In this document: positions 1 to 8,420 of the stretch, in pieces
How the letters are laid out: each line of letters starts with the position of its first letter
How positions within the stretch are numbered: the first letter of the stretch is position 1
Assembly (NCBI RefSeq): GCF_023101185.1
Contig: NZ_CP078077.1
Coordinates: forward strand, 2,075,630 to 2,139,629
Reading direction: 5' to 3'
Origin: Microbacterium galbinum
GTDB lineage: Bacteria; Actinomycetota; Actinomycetes; Actinomycetales; Microbacteriaceae
DNA length: 64,000 nt
Made by a program: the position numbers and the translations under genes
Notes under the pieces: generated by a model
Told to the model about the DNA's origin: nothing
Seen by the model: only the letters and a program-made list of their open reading frames with translations
Databases searched by the model: none

Positions 1-4
1 GAGC

Positions 5-1171
5 TCAGCGCACGAGGGACTGGATCGCAGCCGCGGCGGCCCCGCGGGCCCAGTCCTCGAAGGTGTGCGGGCGTGCGACGATGCGACAGCGCGCCGCGGC
101 GCCGAAGGCGTGCGCCTCGAAGGCGCTGCGCAGCGTCTCGTCGAAGAGGTCGAAGTTCGACACGCCCTCGCCCCCGATGATGACGAGTTCGGGGCCGGTG
201 AGGTTCACGAGCGTGGCGATGGCGGTGCCGACGATCTCGGCCGCCTCCCGGAACGCCGCCTCGGCAGCGGGGTCTCCGTCGTGGGCGAGGCGCACGGCCT
301 CGTCGATGCCGATGATCCGACCGTGCGCGGCCGAGACGGCCGCTTCGATGGCGGGGGTCGCGGCCACGGCCTCGACGCAGCCGTTGCGCCCGCACGGGCA
401 TACGCGTCGGGGATCGGCGAGGGGCAGGTGCCCGATCTCGCCGGCGACCCCGTAGGCGCCGCTGACGACCTGGCCGTTCACGTGCAGTCCGCTTCCGATG
501 CCGCGGCCGATCGTGACGATCGCGAACGAGGCCGTGCCGAGGCCGATGCCGAACCAGTGCTCGCCGACGGTGAGCGCGTGCACGTCGTTCTCGAGGGTCA
601 CCGGCCGGCCGATCCGGTCGCGCAGCCGCGCGGCGAAGTCCTCGTCGGTCCAGCCCATGATGGCCGACTCGCGCACGATGCCGTGGCGGCTGTCGACGTC
701 GCCCGAGATCGAGACGCCGAGCCCGGCGATCGCGGCGGACCGCGGCCCGAGCTCGCTCTCGAGAGAGGCGGTGACCTCGACGATGGCCTCGAGCACGGCA
801 TCCGGGTCGTGGGCCGCGAGCGCACGGTGCTCGGAGGCGAGCACCGTGGTGGTGAGGTCGGTGGCGACCGCGATGACCTCGTCGACGTTCACCTTCACAC
901 CCAGCATGATCATCGCTCCGGGCACGATCGACACCGGGGCGACGGGTCGCCCGGGATTGCCGTCGCGGTGCTCGGCGGGCGGTGCATCGACGAGGCCTGC
1001 TGCGACCAGCGGCGACACGGCCTTCGTGACCGCGGCCTGCGAGAGGCCGGTGTGCCGGGCGATCTCGATACGGCTGATCGGGCTGCGCGTGAGGATGGTC
1101 GCGAACACCTTCGATCCGGCATCCGATGCGGATCGGATGAGGGTGGTGCGCGTCGACGTGTCGTGGTCCAT
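5..1171 (-). CDS. ROK-family transcriptional repressor
   Basis: 388-residue ROK (NagC/XylR-type) regulator, complete with its stop at the window edge. The N-terminus carries a winged-helix HTH (SRIEIARHTGLSQAAVTKAV); the rest is an ASKHA sugar-kinase-like fold with the ROK signature GEIGHLP followed by the zinc-binding cluster CPCGRNGC. The ATG at 1171 is preferred over a TTG 24 nt upstream because GAGGA lies 5 nt ahead of it. It is the last gene of the leftward GH95–esterase–ROK run, so it probably represses this locus and responds to a released sugar. The effector sugar is not readable from sequence. Candidate operators lie at 4644–4664 and 4719–4736. Confidence 0.9.
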   Translation of the reverse strand: MDHDTSTRTTLIRSASDAGSKVFATILTRSPISRIEIARHTGLSQAAVTKAVSPLVAAGLVDAPPAEHRDGNPGRPVAPVSIVPGAMIMLGVKVNVDEVIAVATDLTTTVLASEHRALAAHDPDAVLEAIVEVTASLESELGPRSAAIAGLGVSISGDVDSRHGIVRESAIMGWTDEDFAARLRDRIGRPVTLENDVHALTVGEHWFGIGLGTASFAIVTIGRGIGSGLHVNGQVVSGAYGVAGEIGHLPLADPRRVCPCGRNGCVEAVAATPAIEAAVSAAHGRIIGIDEAVRLAHDGDPAAEAAFREAAEIVGTAIATLVNLTGPELVIIGGEGVSNFDLFDETLRSAFEAHAFGAAARCRIVARPHTFEDWARGAAAAAIQSLVR

Positions 1172-1205
1172 CAATTCCTCGTTCGTTATCGGCAACCGTA
1201 GCGAA

Positions 1206-2153
1206 TCACGGGCGCAGACGGGCGGCGGCGAACTCGAGGGCGTTCTCCTCGTCGAGGTCGCCGCCGGCCTCGTGGCCGTTGTCGGGCCAGAGAACGACGT
1301 GCTTCTCGCCCCCGTAAGCCGTGAAGGCGGGGAGCACGGATGCCGGGGGCGTGACCCCGTCGCGCAGCCCGGTGCTCAGGATCGCCGGAGCGTTCGCGCG
1401 CTTCGCGTGGTTAACCGCGTCGAAGTAACGGAGGGTGTCGAGGGCCGCCGCCCGATCGAGCCGGCGGTCGGCGAAGTACTGGGTCAGCAGGGCGTACGGT
1501 GCCTCGTTGCTCAGGTCGGCGGCGCGGTTCAGTTCGCTGAGGAAGGGGGCCTGGATGATCGCGACGGCGAGGTCGGGCACGAGCCCGGCCATGGCGAGCG
1601 CGATCCCGCCGCCCTGACTGGCGCCGACGACGCCCACACGCGATGCGTCGACCAGGTCGAGCGAGCGGAGGGCCTCGACCGCCCGCACCGCGTCGGCGTA
1701 GACACGACGGTAGTAGTACTCGTGCGGCGAGCGCAGGCCGCGGGTGAGGAACCCGCCGGCCGAGGGGCCGCCGTCGGGATGGTCGTCGTCGGTGTCGCCG
1801 TGGCCCTGCCCGCGGGCGTCGACCACGAGATGCGCGTAGCCGGCGGCGGCCCAGCGCAGGTCGCGGAGGGCGTGTCCGCGGCCGTTGCCGTATCCGAAGA
1901 ACTGCACGAGGCCGGGGAGCGGTGCGGTGGCGCCGTGCGGCACGCGCAGCCAGGCGCGGATCTGCGTGCCGCCGAATCCGGCGAACGTCACCTCGAACAC
2001 GTCGATCGCGGTCAAGCGGGTCGGATGCGGTTCGATCGTCACGCCGAGCGGATGCTGTCGCGTCTCGTCGAGCGTCTCGGCCCAGAAGGCATCGAAGTCG
2101 GCGGGCTCGGTCTGCGTGGTCGGGGTGTCGACCGTCACGAACTCACCGCGCAT
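1206..2153 (-). CDS. Acetylxylan esterase / cephalosporin-C deacetylase family hydrolase
   Basis: 315-residue alpha/beta hydrolase of the AXE1 family (CE7-like). The nucleophile elbow GASQGG is present, with LVVDARGQGHGD upstream of it and the catalytic His in DNGHEAGG near the C-terminus. CE7 enzymes remove acetyl groups from xylo-oligosaccharides and other small acetylated compounds, usually in the cytoplasm; no signal peptide is visible here. The start overlaps the GH95 stop by 11 nt, so the two are co-translated; a GTG at 2138 is a shorter alternative. Pairing with GH95 and GH27 enzymes points to use of a decorated plant glycan. Confidence 0.88.
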   Translation of the reverse strand: MRGEFVTVDTPTTQTEPADFDAFWAETLDETRQHPLGVTIEPHPTRLTAIDVFEVTFAGFGGTQIRAWLRVPHGATAPLPGLVQFFGYGNGRGHALRDLRWAAAGYAHLVVDARGQGHGDTDDDHPDGGPSAGGFLTRGLRSPHEYYYRRVYADAVRAVEALRSLDLVDASRVGVVGASQGGGIALAMAGLVPDLAVAIIQAPFLSELNRAADLSNEAPYALLTQYFADRRLDRAAALDTLRYFDAVNHAKRANAPAILSTGLRDGVTPPASVLPAFTAYGGEKHVVLWPDNGHEAGGDLDEENALEFAAARLRP

Positions 2154-4587
2154 CGGACGCTCCGATCACGGAGACGGCGCCGACCGGCACCGAGAGAGTG
2201 CCGCCCGCGGGCACGGTCAGCGTCACGCGGTGCCCGTCGTGCTCGACGTCGACCGTGCGGTCCTCGGCGAGGCGGTTGTGCAGGATCGCCTCGGTGAGGT
2301 GCCCCTCCGACCACGCGACGTCGGCGACGAGGCCGGTGCGCACGCCGATGCCCTGCACCTCGCCGGTCGTCCAGGCGACGGGGAGCGCGGGCAGCAGACG
2401 CACGACGCCGCCGTGGCTCTGCACGAACATCTCGGCGATCGCGGCCGGGAAGCCGAGGTTCGCGTCGATCTGGAACGGCGGATGCGTGCTGAAGAGGTTC
2501 GGCAGCAGGCCACCCCACTCCGAGCCGTCGACCGGACCGTGGCGGGTGGCATCGCCGTCGAACGGCGTGAGCGCCTCGTCGAGCAGCGAAGCGGCGGTCT
2601 CGCCGTCGCCGATGCGGGCGCGGAGCGCGATCTTCCACGCCCACGACCACCCCATCGCTCCGGGGCCGCGCGCGTCGAGCAGGCGGATGCCGGCATCGAA
2701 CAACTCGGGGGTGCGTTCGCGCGTCGTCACCTCGAGCGGATACATGCCGAGCGCGGGGGTGAGGTGGCGGTGCAGCGGCTCGACCTCGACCACGTCGGCC
2801 GACCACTCGCTGATGCGCCCGTCGGCACGGATGCCGACCGGGGCGAGGGCACCGAGCGCGCTCGTGATCTCGGCCGCGAGCGTCGGGTCGTCGAGGTCGA
2901 GGGCGTCGATCGCCTGGAGGGCGCGTTCGAGCAGGCCCTGCACGAGCAGCAGATCGGATGCCGACGTCAGGCCGATCGCGGTGCCCTCGCCGTCCGAAGC
3001 GAAGAACGAGTTCTCCGGGGAGGTGGAGGGGGACGTGCGCAGGCGTCCGTCGGCGTCGGGCACGAGCCAGTCGAGAGTGAACTCGACGGCGCCGCGCAGC
3101 ACGGGCCAGATGCGGGCGCGCAGAAGGTCGCGGTCGCCACCGAACTCGTAGGCGTCCCAGAGGTTGTGGGTCAGCCAGACGCCGCCCATCATCCAGATCG
3201 CCCAGCTCGGGGCGCCGTGACCGTCGCCGACCGGCAGCGCCCAGCCCCACACGTCGCTGTTGTGGTGGGCGACCCAGCCACGCGCGCCGTAGAGTTCGCG
3301 GGCGACGTCGGCGCCGTTCTCGGCGAGCTTCTCGACGAGCGCGAGCAGCGGCTCGAAGGAGTCGTCGAGGCCGAGCACGGGAGCCGCCCAGTAGTTCATC
3401 TCGGTGTTGATGTTGATCGTGTAGTTCGACGACCAGGCCGGGCGCAGCTCGGCGTTCCAGATCCCCTGCAGGTTCGCGGCCGGGCTGCCCGCGCGCGAGC
3501 AGGAGGCGAGCAGATACGCGCCGAACTCGGCGATCACGGTCGTCTTGAGGGCGAGGTCGTCGCCGCGCAGCAGGTCGCGCTCGACGTCCCAGGTGCCCTC
3601 GCGCCGCCCGCCGATCGCGAACCGCGCGCGCGTCAGCCGTCGCCGGTCGGCGACGTGCTCGTCGAACAGCGTGGATGCCTCGCGGCGAGCGGCGGCATCC
3701 GCCTGTTCCGCCGCGCGGTTCCGGATCGTCTCACGCGAGACGTTCCGCCACTCCTCCTCGCTCGCGCCGGCCCACCACGACGCGGCGCGAGACGAGGAGG
3801 AGAGGAAGATCAGCAGGCGCCGGGCGCCGTGGACGGCGACACCGTCGGCGGTCACTTCGACACGGCCGTCGGTGCGCCACGCGACGGATGCCGCGGCGAA
3901 GGCGTCGTAGCCCTCGTCGTCGGCGTACCGCAGCGGCGTCTGCAGCGGTCCTTCGTGCAGAGGCGCTCCATCGATGGGGGCCACGACGCCGAGCGTCATC
4001 CCGCCGTCGCGGACGACGAGGCCATCGGTGTGCAGGGGAGTGGTCAGCGCGACGGATGCCGTGAACTCGGCGTCGGCCTCGATCTCGATCACGAGCACCT
4101 GCGCGGGCGCCGAGACCCACGACCGACGGCGCAGAGTGCCGCCGGGAATGCGCAGCGTCTCGAGGAGCACGGCGTCGTCGAGGTCGAGGATGCGCGCGGG
4201 GTCGTCCGGCTCGGCATCCTTGATCCGTACGTGCAGGTCGCCGAGCGGCAGGTACTCCTGCGAGTAGGGTCCCTCGAACGCCATGAGGAGGTCTTCGGCG
4301 CGGCGCACGTCGTCGGCGTCGAGCGCCGCGCGCACCTCGGCCAGGCGTGCGGGGCCCGCGCCCGCGGCGATCACGTCGCTCAGCGCGCGGGCGGGTCCGT
4401 CGGGCGTCCCCGACCACAGAGTGGAGTCGTTGAGGGCGTAGCGCGCGTCGGCGCCGCCGAAGGCCATCGCGCCGATCCGCCCGTTGCCGAGCGGGGCCGC
4501 TTCCTCCCATCGGGTCGCCGGGGCAGCCCACGAGAGCCGGAGATTTCCGGCGGCGGACGAGGGGTTTTCTGCTGCGGAGAGCGACAT
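2143..4587 (-). CDS. Glycoside hydrolase family 95 protein (alpha-L-fucosidase-like)
   Basis: 814-residue GH95 enzyme, the usual length for the family. The N-terminal beta-domain starts LRLSWAAPATRWEEAAPLGNG and contains NDSTLWSGTP; the (alpha/alpha)6 barrel contains TININTEMNYW, the Asn-rich motif that binds the catalytic water in characterised members. GH95 members are inverting alpha-1,2-L-fucosidases or alpha-L-galactosidases; substrate cannot be assigned here. No signal peptide is visible, so it probably acts on imported oligosaccharides. The ATG at 4587 is chosen over a TTG at 4602 because AGGAAG precedes it. First gene of the operon that ends with the ROK repressor. Confidence 0.92.
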   Translation of the reverse strand: MSLSAAENPSSAAGNLRLSWAAPATRWEEAAPLGNGRIGAMAFGGADARYALNDSTLWSGTPDGPARALSDVIAAGAGPARLAEVRAALDADDVRRAEDLLMAFEGPYSQEYLPLGDLHVRIKDAEPDDPARILDLDDAVLLETLRIPGGTLRRRSWVSAPAQVLVIEIEADAEFTASVALTTPLHTDGLVVRDGGMTLGVVAPIDGAPLHEGPLQTPLRYADDEGYDAFAAASVAWRTDGRVEVTADGVAVHGARRLLIFLSSSSRAASWWAGASEEEWRNVSRETIRNRAAEQADAAARREASTLFDEHVADRRRLTRARFAIGGRREGTWDVERDLLRGDDLALKTTVIAEFGAYLLASCSRAGSPAANLQGIWNAELRPAWSSNYTININTEMNYWAAPVLGLDDSFEPLLALVEKLAENGADVARELYGARGWVAHHNSDVWGWALPVGDGHGAPSWAIWMMGGVWLTHNLWDAYEFGGDRDLLRARIWPVLRGAVEFTLDWLVPDADGRLRTSPSTSPENSFFASDGEGTAIGLTSASDLLLVQGLLERALQAIDALDLDDPTLAAEITSALGALAPVGIRADGRISEWSADVVEVEPLHRHLTPALGMYPLEVTTRERTPELFDAGIRLLDARGPGAMGWSWAWKIALRARIGDGETAASLLDEALTPFDGDATRHGPVDGSEWGGLLPNLFSTHPPFQIDANLGFPAAIAEMFVQSHGGVVRLLPALPVAWTTGEVQGIGVRTGLVADVAWSEGHLTEAILHNRLAEDRTVDVEHDGHRVTLTVPAGGTLSVPVGAVSVIGASDAR

Positions 4588-4643
4588 CGATCTTCCTGTC
4601 AAAACCTCGGATGTTTGCTTGCGGTCTCAGCGTATTCATGATT

Positions 4644-4664
4644 AATTACCGGTGTCAAGTAATT
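4644..4664. promoter_or_regulatory. Inverted repeat, candidate ROK operator with GH95 promoter element
   Basis: AATTAC (4644–4649) and GTAATT (4659–4664) form a perfect inverted repeat with a 9-nt spacer in an AT-rich island between the divergent GH95 and GH27 genes. On the minus strand a TTGACA hexamer (4658–4653) lies inside the repeat and could be the -35 of the GH95 promoter, so binding there would block transcription. The link to the local ROK protein is inference. Confidence 0.55.
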
Positions 4665-4718
4665 GGCCGGGCCGTCGGGTCCGGTTCTTTCCTGGGGACA
4701 ACGCGACGGAGCGCCTGG

Positions 4719-4736
4719 GGTTTCACCGTCGAAACC
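4719..4736. promoter_or_regulatory. Inverted repeat upstream of the GH27 gene
   Basis: GGTTTC (4719–4724) and GAAACC (4731–4736) are perfect inverted arms around a 6-nt spacer, ending just before the GAGAGGA ribosome binding site of the GH27 gene. It could be a second operator of the local regulator or an mRNA hairpin next to the start site. Confidence 0.4.
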
Positions 4737-4750
4737 ACCGAGAGGAAATC

Positions 4751-7222
4751 ATGTTCGACACCATCCGTTCGACAACACGGTTGCGATGGGCGGCGGGCTT
4801 CGCCGTCGGCGCACTCGTGCTCGGAGCAGGTGCCGCCACGGCATCCGCAGCATCCGCCACCGAGGTCTCCGCGACCCCGGTCACGGCGGCACTCGCGACG
4901 AGCGTCGTAGCCGCGACGAACACCGACGAGGAGTCCCTCGCGGACAAGCCCTACATGGGCTGGAGCAGCTACAGCATGCAGGTCTACGCCGGCAACGGGC
5001 AGGCCTGGATCAGCGCCGACCAGATCATCGCGCAGTCCGACGCCATGCACGAGAAGCTGCAGAGCCACGGCTACGAGTACATCAACATCGACGCCGGCTG
5101 GAACGGCAGCAACGACGAGTACGGCCGCCCGATCCCGAGCGAGACGCTGTACCCGAACGGCCTGCAGGCCGTGATCGATCACGTGCACGGCAACGGCCAG
5201 AAGATCGGCCTCTACTTCATCCCCGGCATCTCCGAATCGGTCTACGAAGCCGCGTACCCCGTCTACGGCGCCCCCGAGTGCACGACCGCCGACGTCGTCA
5301 AGCGGCCGCTGCAGCAGGCCGACTACTGGGGCATCGGCCACCGCATCGACTTCTCCACCCCCTGCGGCCAGGCCTACATCGACTCGATCGCCGACATGCT
5401 CGGCGAGTGGGGCATCGACTTCGTCAAGTTCGACAGCGTGACCCCCGGCTCCGGCGTCGGCGACCTCTCGCTCGATGCCCGCGACGACGTCGCCGCGTGG
5501 TCGCAGGCGCTGAAGCGCAACGACATCTGGTTCGAGCTCTCCTGGGCGCTCGACATCCGCTACGCCGACTACTGGAAGGAGCACGCCGACGGCTGGCGCA
5601 TCGACTGGGATGTCGAGTGCTACTGCGAGAACGAAGCTCTCACCACGTGGGACAACATCGCCCGGCTCTTCCCGAAGGCCGCCGAGTGGTGGCGGCACGC
5701 GGGGCCGAACTCGGGCTGGAACGACTTCGACTCGCTGAACGTCGGCAACGGCAAGATGGACGGCCTCACCAAGGACGAGCGCCGCACCGCGGCCACGTTC
5801 TGGGCCGTGTCGTCGGTGCCGATGTACGTCGGCAACGACATGACCAACCTCGACGCCTACGGTCTCGAGCTGCTCACCAACGACGAGGTCATCGCGGTCA
5901 ACCAGGCCGGGCGCCCCGCGCACCCCGTCTCGACCGGCTCGTCGCGCCAGACGTGGTTCTCGACCAACCCCGACGGCTCCGTCACGGTCGCGGTCTTCAA
6001 CCTCGGACGCACGGACGCCGACATCACGGTCTCGCTCGCCGACCTCGGCGTCGAGGGCGAGGTCAAGGTGCGCGACCTCTGGAAGAAGAAGAACCTGGGC
6101 AAGGCGACCGGCGAGTTCGTCGCGACCGACGTGCCCGTGCACGGCACCCGCCTGTTCACCTTCACGCCGGCGAAGAACAGCACGCTCACCCTCAACGACG
6201 ACGACGCACGGCTCACCTACGAGGGCGCATGGACGCGCAACGGCGGCGCCGAGGTGCCCGCCCGCGCCCAGGCCCTGACGGTCTCGTCGTTCGACTCGTC
6301 GCAGGGCGGCACGGCTCCCGAGCCCGGCCCGTCGAACGTGCGCACGATCAACAACAACGACCCCGGCATCGTCTACAGCGGTACGTGGAGTCAGAGCGGC
6401 GGTCGCGGCATGGGCGACTACCAGGACGACGTGCACTACAGCGAGGCCAACGGGTCGGCGTTCGAGTACTCGTTCGTCGGCACCGGGATCGACTGGTTCA
6501 CCGAGACGCACTCCTCGCAGGGGGAGGCCGAGATCTACCTCGACGGCGTGCTCGTCGACACGGTCGACACCTTCCAGGCCGACGGCCGCGGGGTGCAGCA
6601 GCAGGTCTACAGCGTGCGCGATCTTCCGAACGGTTCGCACACTCTGCGCGTCGTGAAGAAGTCGGGCCAGTTCATGCTGAACGACCGCCTCGACATCGTG
6701 CAGGAGGGCGTGATCGACGTCGACCACCTCGCTTTCGACCGGGCGGCCCCGGCGGATGCCGTCGTCACGCTGCTGCGCGACCCGAGCGAGCTGCAGAGCA
6801 TCTCGCGCGACGGCACGTCGCTCACCGACGGCACGGACTACACGATCGCGGGTGACGAGATCACCTTCGCGAGCGGGTTCCTCGCGGCGCTGCCGGATGG
6901 CGACACCGGGCTCGAGCTGAGGTTCCGCGGCGACCACCGCGACGACGTGCACGCCACGGCCGACGACGGAGCGGCGGTCTCGTTCACGTTCAGCGGCAAG
7001 AAGCTGACGCTGACCGGCGCGACCGGACCCGATCAGGGCACCGCCGAGATCTACCTCGACGGCAACCTCGTCGACACGGTCGACCTGCACAGCGACACCC
7101 GCCTCACGCAGCAGGTGCTCTTCACGCTCGACGACGTGAAGAAGGGGGATCACACGATCAAGATCGTGAAGACCTCGGGCGACCTGCTCCGCTTCGACAG
7201 CCTGTCGTACGTGACGCGGTAG
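4751..7222 (+). CDS. Secreted GH27 glycosidase (alpha-galactosidase-like) with duplicated C-terminal domains
   Basis: 823-residue secreted enzyme. The ATG at 4751 follows GAGAGGA and begins an Arg-containing, hydrophobic signal peptide with likely cleavage after TASA. The GH27 barrel starts at KPYMGWSSYS; the predicted nucleophile is Asp228 in FVKFDSV and the acid/base Asp287 in WRIDWD, which keeps the family's W-R-x3-D spacing. After an all-beta domain come two related modules, each holding AEIYLDG, LVDTVD and a HT(L/I) strand, around residues 560–660 and 735–820. Family members include alpha-galactosidases, beta-L-arabinopyranosidases and isomalto-dextranases, so substrate is open. Transcribed divergently from the GH95 operon. 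Confidence 0.9.
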   Translation: MFDTIRSTTRLRWAAGFAVGALVLGAGAATASAASATEVSATPVTAALATSVVAATNTDEESLADKPYMGWSSYSMQVYAGNGQAWISADQIIAQSDAMHEKLQSHGYEYINIDAGWNGSNDEYGRPIPSETLYPNGLQAVIDHVHGNGQKIGLYFIPGISESVYEAAYPVYGAPECTTADVVKRPLQQADYWGIGHRIDFSTPCGQAYIDSIADMLGEWGIDFVKFDSVTPGSGVGDLSLDARDDVAAWSQALKRNDIWFELSWALDIRYADYWKEHADGWRIDWDVECYCENEALTTWDNIARLFPKAAEWWRHAGPNSGWNDFDSLNVGNGKMDGLTKDERRTAATFWAVSSVPMYVGNDMTNLDAYGLELLTNDEVIAVNQAGRPAHPVSTGSSRQTWFSTNPDGSVTVAVFNLGRTDADITVSLADLGVEGEVKVRDLWKKKNLGKATGEFVATDVPVHGTRLFTFTPAKNSTLTLNDDDARLTYEGAWTRNGGAEVPARAQALTVSSFDSSQGGTAPEPGPSNVRTINNNDPGIVYSGTWSQSGGRGMGDYQDDVHYSEANGSAFEYSFVGTGIDWFTETHSSQGEAEIYLDGVLVDTVDTFQADGRGVQQQVYSVRDLPNGSHTLRVVKKSGQFMLNDRLDIVQEGVIDVDHLAFDRAAPADAVVTLLRDPSELQSISRDGTSLTDGTDYTIAGDEITFASGFLAALPDGDTGLELRFRGDHRDDVHATADDGAAVSFTFSGKKLTLTGATGPDQGTAEIYLDGNLVDTVDLHSDTRLTQQVLFTLDDVKKGDHTIKIVKTSGDLLRFDSLSYVTR

Positions 7223-7234
7223 CCCGATGAGACC

Positions 7235-7270
7235 AGGGGCGCGGGTGGAGTGTGTGCCGCCCGCGCCCCT
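7235..7270. terminator. Hairpin terminator between convergent genes
   Basis: GGGGCGCGGG (7236–7245) pairs with CCCGCGCCCC (7260–7269), extended by a G·T and two G–C pairs inside and an A–T pair outside, giving a stem of about 14 bp. A T-rich stretch follows on the plus strand. It ends the GH27 transcript and may also serve the convergent VOC gene. Confidence 0.8.
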
Positions 7271-7290
7271 TCTTCTTTGCGTGGATGCCG

Positions 7291-8196
7291 TCAGGGGGCG
7301 TCCGGCGTGATGACGAGGCGCGTGCCCCACGGGTCGGCGAGGCGTAGCGCGTGTCCATCGTCGGCGCCGTCGACGCCGTGCGAGCGGATGCGGTCGGCGA
7401 GCGCCTCGACGTCGTCGCGGGTGGGCACGACGATGCGCACATCGCCGAGGCCGAGCGAGGCTGCCCGAGGCCCTGCCCCGGCGCTCTGCCAGGTGTTCAT
7501 GCCGATGTGGTGGTGGTAGCCGCCCGCCGAGACGAACAGGGCGCTGCCGAGATCGGCCGTCACATCGAACCCCAGCACTCCGGCGTAGAACGCCTTCGCC
7601 GAGGGGATGTCTCCCACCTGCAGGTGCACGTGACCGATCGCCGCCGTGTCGCCGGTGGTCGCGGCATCCGTCGTCAACCACTGCTGCAGGAACGCGTTCG
7701 GGTCGAGGGCGAGCGAGGCCATCTGCACCCCGCCGTCGGGCAGGATCGTCCACTCGTCGCGCGGACGGTCGTGGTAGAGCTCGAGGCCGTTGCCCTCGGG
7801 GTCGGTGAAGTAGAACGCTTCGCTGACGAGGTGGTCGGCGGAGCCGGTGAACGTCTGCGGAACGCGCTCGGCCATCGACAGGAGGGATGCCGCGAGCTGG
7901 TGCTGATCCTGGAACAGGATCGCCGTGTGATAGAGCCCTGCGCCGCGCGGGTTCGCGTTCGGCAGGTCCTTCTCCTGGCGGAGCCGCATGATCTTCTGCG
8001 TGCCTCGGCCGAGGGTGGCCGTGGCTCCGGACTGGTCGAGCACGTCGAGCGTGACGGCCTGCTGGTAGTACGCGGTCATGGCGTCGAGATCGCGCACGAG
8101 CAGTTCGACGGTGTCCATGCGCGTGTCATCGGGTGCCGCGCCGGCGGTCGAGACGGATGCCGCGCGCCACGCGCCGGCCGCAGGTGTCAGGCTCAT
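7291..8196 (-). CDS. VOC-family protein (two-domain extradiol dioxygenase/glyoxalase-like)
   Basis: 301-residue protein with two vicinal-oxygen-chelate halves. The metal-ligand-type positions are visible as HTAILFQD and LELYHDR in the first half and HVHLQVGD and YHHHIGMN in the second. It resembles the CatE/2,3-dihydroxybiphenyl dioxygenase-like branch that is usually linked to DoxX-like proteins and quinone or thiol stress. The ATG at 8196 overlaps the stop of the upstream truncated DoxX-like frame (ATGA), so translation is coupled; a GTG 24 nt upstream is less likely. Exact reaction unknown. Confidence 0.85.
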   Translation of the reverse strand: MSLTPAAGAWRAASVSTAGAAPDDTRMDTVELLVRDLDAMTAYYQQAVTLDVLDQSGATATLGRGTQKIMRLRQEKDLPNANPRGAGLYHTAILFQDQHQLAASLLSMAERVPQTFTGSADHLVSEAFYFTDPEGNGLELYHDRPRDEWTILPDGGVQMASLALDPNAFLQQWLTTDAATTGDTAAIGHVHLQVGDIPSAKAFYAGVLGFDVTADLGSALFVSAGGYHHHIGMNTWQSAGAGPRAASLGLGDVRIVVPTRDDVEALADRIRSHGVDGADDGHALRLADPWGTRLVITPDAP

Positions 8197-8351
8197 GCGC
8201 CGATGGCCTTCACCGACCACGCGGGGAAGTCAGGTGCCCAGGCGAGGCCGGCGGCGGCGAGCTTCTCGCGCGGCTGCACGACCTTCACTCCTCCGGCGGC
8301 GACATAGGCGAGGGAGAGGATGCCGGCGACGATCCAATAGGCGATCAGCAT
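8193..8351 (-). pseudogene. Truncated DoxX-like membrane protein
   Basis: Encodes 52 residues starting MLIAYWIVAGILSLAYVA, with one membrane segment and a PREKLAAAGLAW loop, matching the first ~50 residues of the DoxX-like family, whose members are usually 110–130 residues with four segments. The frame stops at AIGA, exactly where it runs into the VOC start codon (ATGA). An AGAAG ribosome binding site and an upstream operator are intact. The simplest reading is an internal deletion that fused the DoxX N-terminus to the VOC gene, leaving a translatable leader. A functional one-helix peptide is the alternative. Confidence 0.7.
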
Positions 8352-8364
8352 GGTGCTTCTTTCG

Positions 8365-8382
8365 GTTGATTGACATTTCAAC
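8365..8382. promoter_or_regulatory. MarR-like palindromic operator
   Basis: TTGACATTTCAA (8370–8381) is a TTGA-N4-TCAA palindrome, and GTTGA (8365–8369) with TCAAC (8378–8382) adds an overlapping inverted repeat. It sits directly upstream of the truncated DoxX-like/VOC unit. Palindromes of this type are common MarR-family sites; no MarR gene is in the window, so the partner is unknown. Confidence 0.5.
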
Positions 8383-8420
8383 TAACGCGAAGAAGCACGC
8401 GGAAATTCCGCGGTCGCAGG

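Noticed and set aside
4655..7753. A 1032-codon minus-strand frame opposite the GH27 gene
   Set aside because: The GH27 catalytic motifs, signal peptide and ribosome binding site are on the other strand; this frame is compositional.
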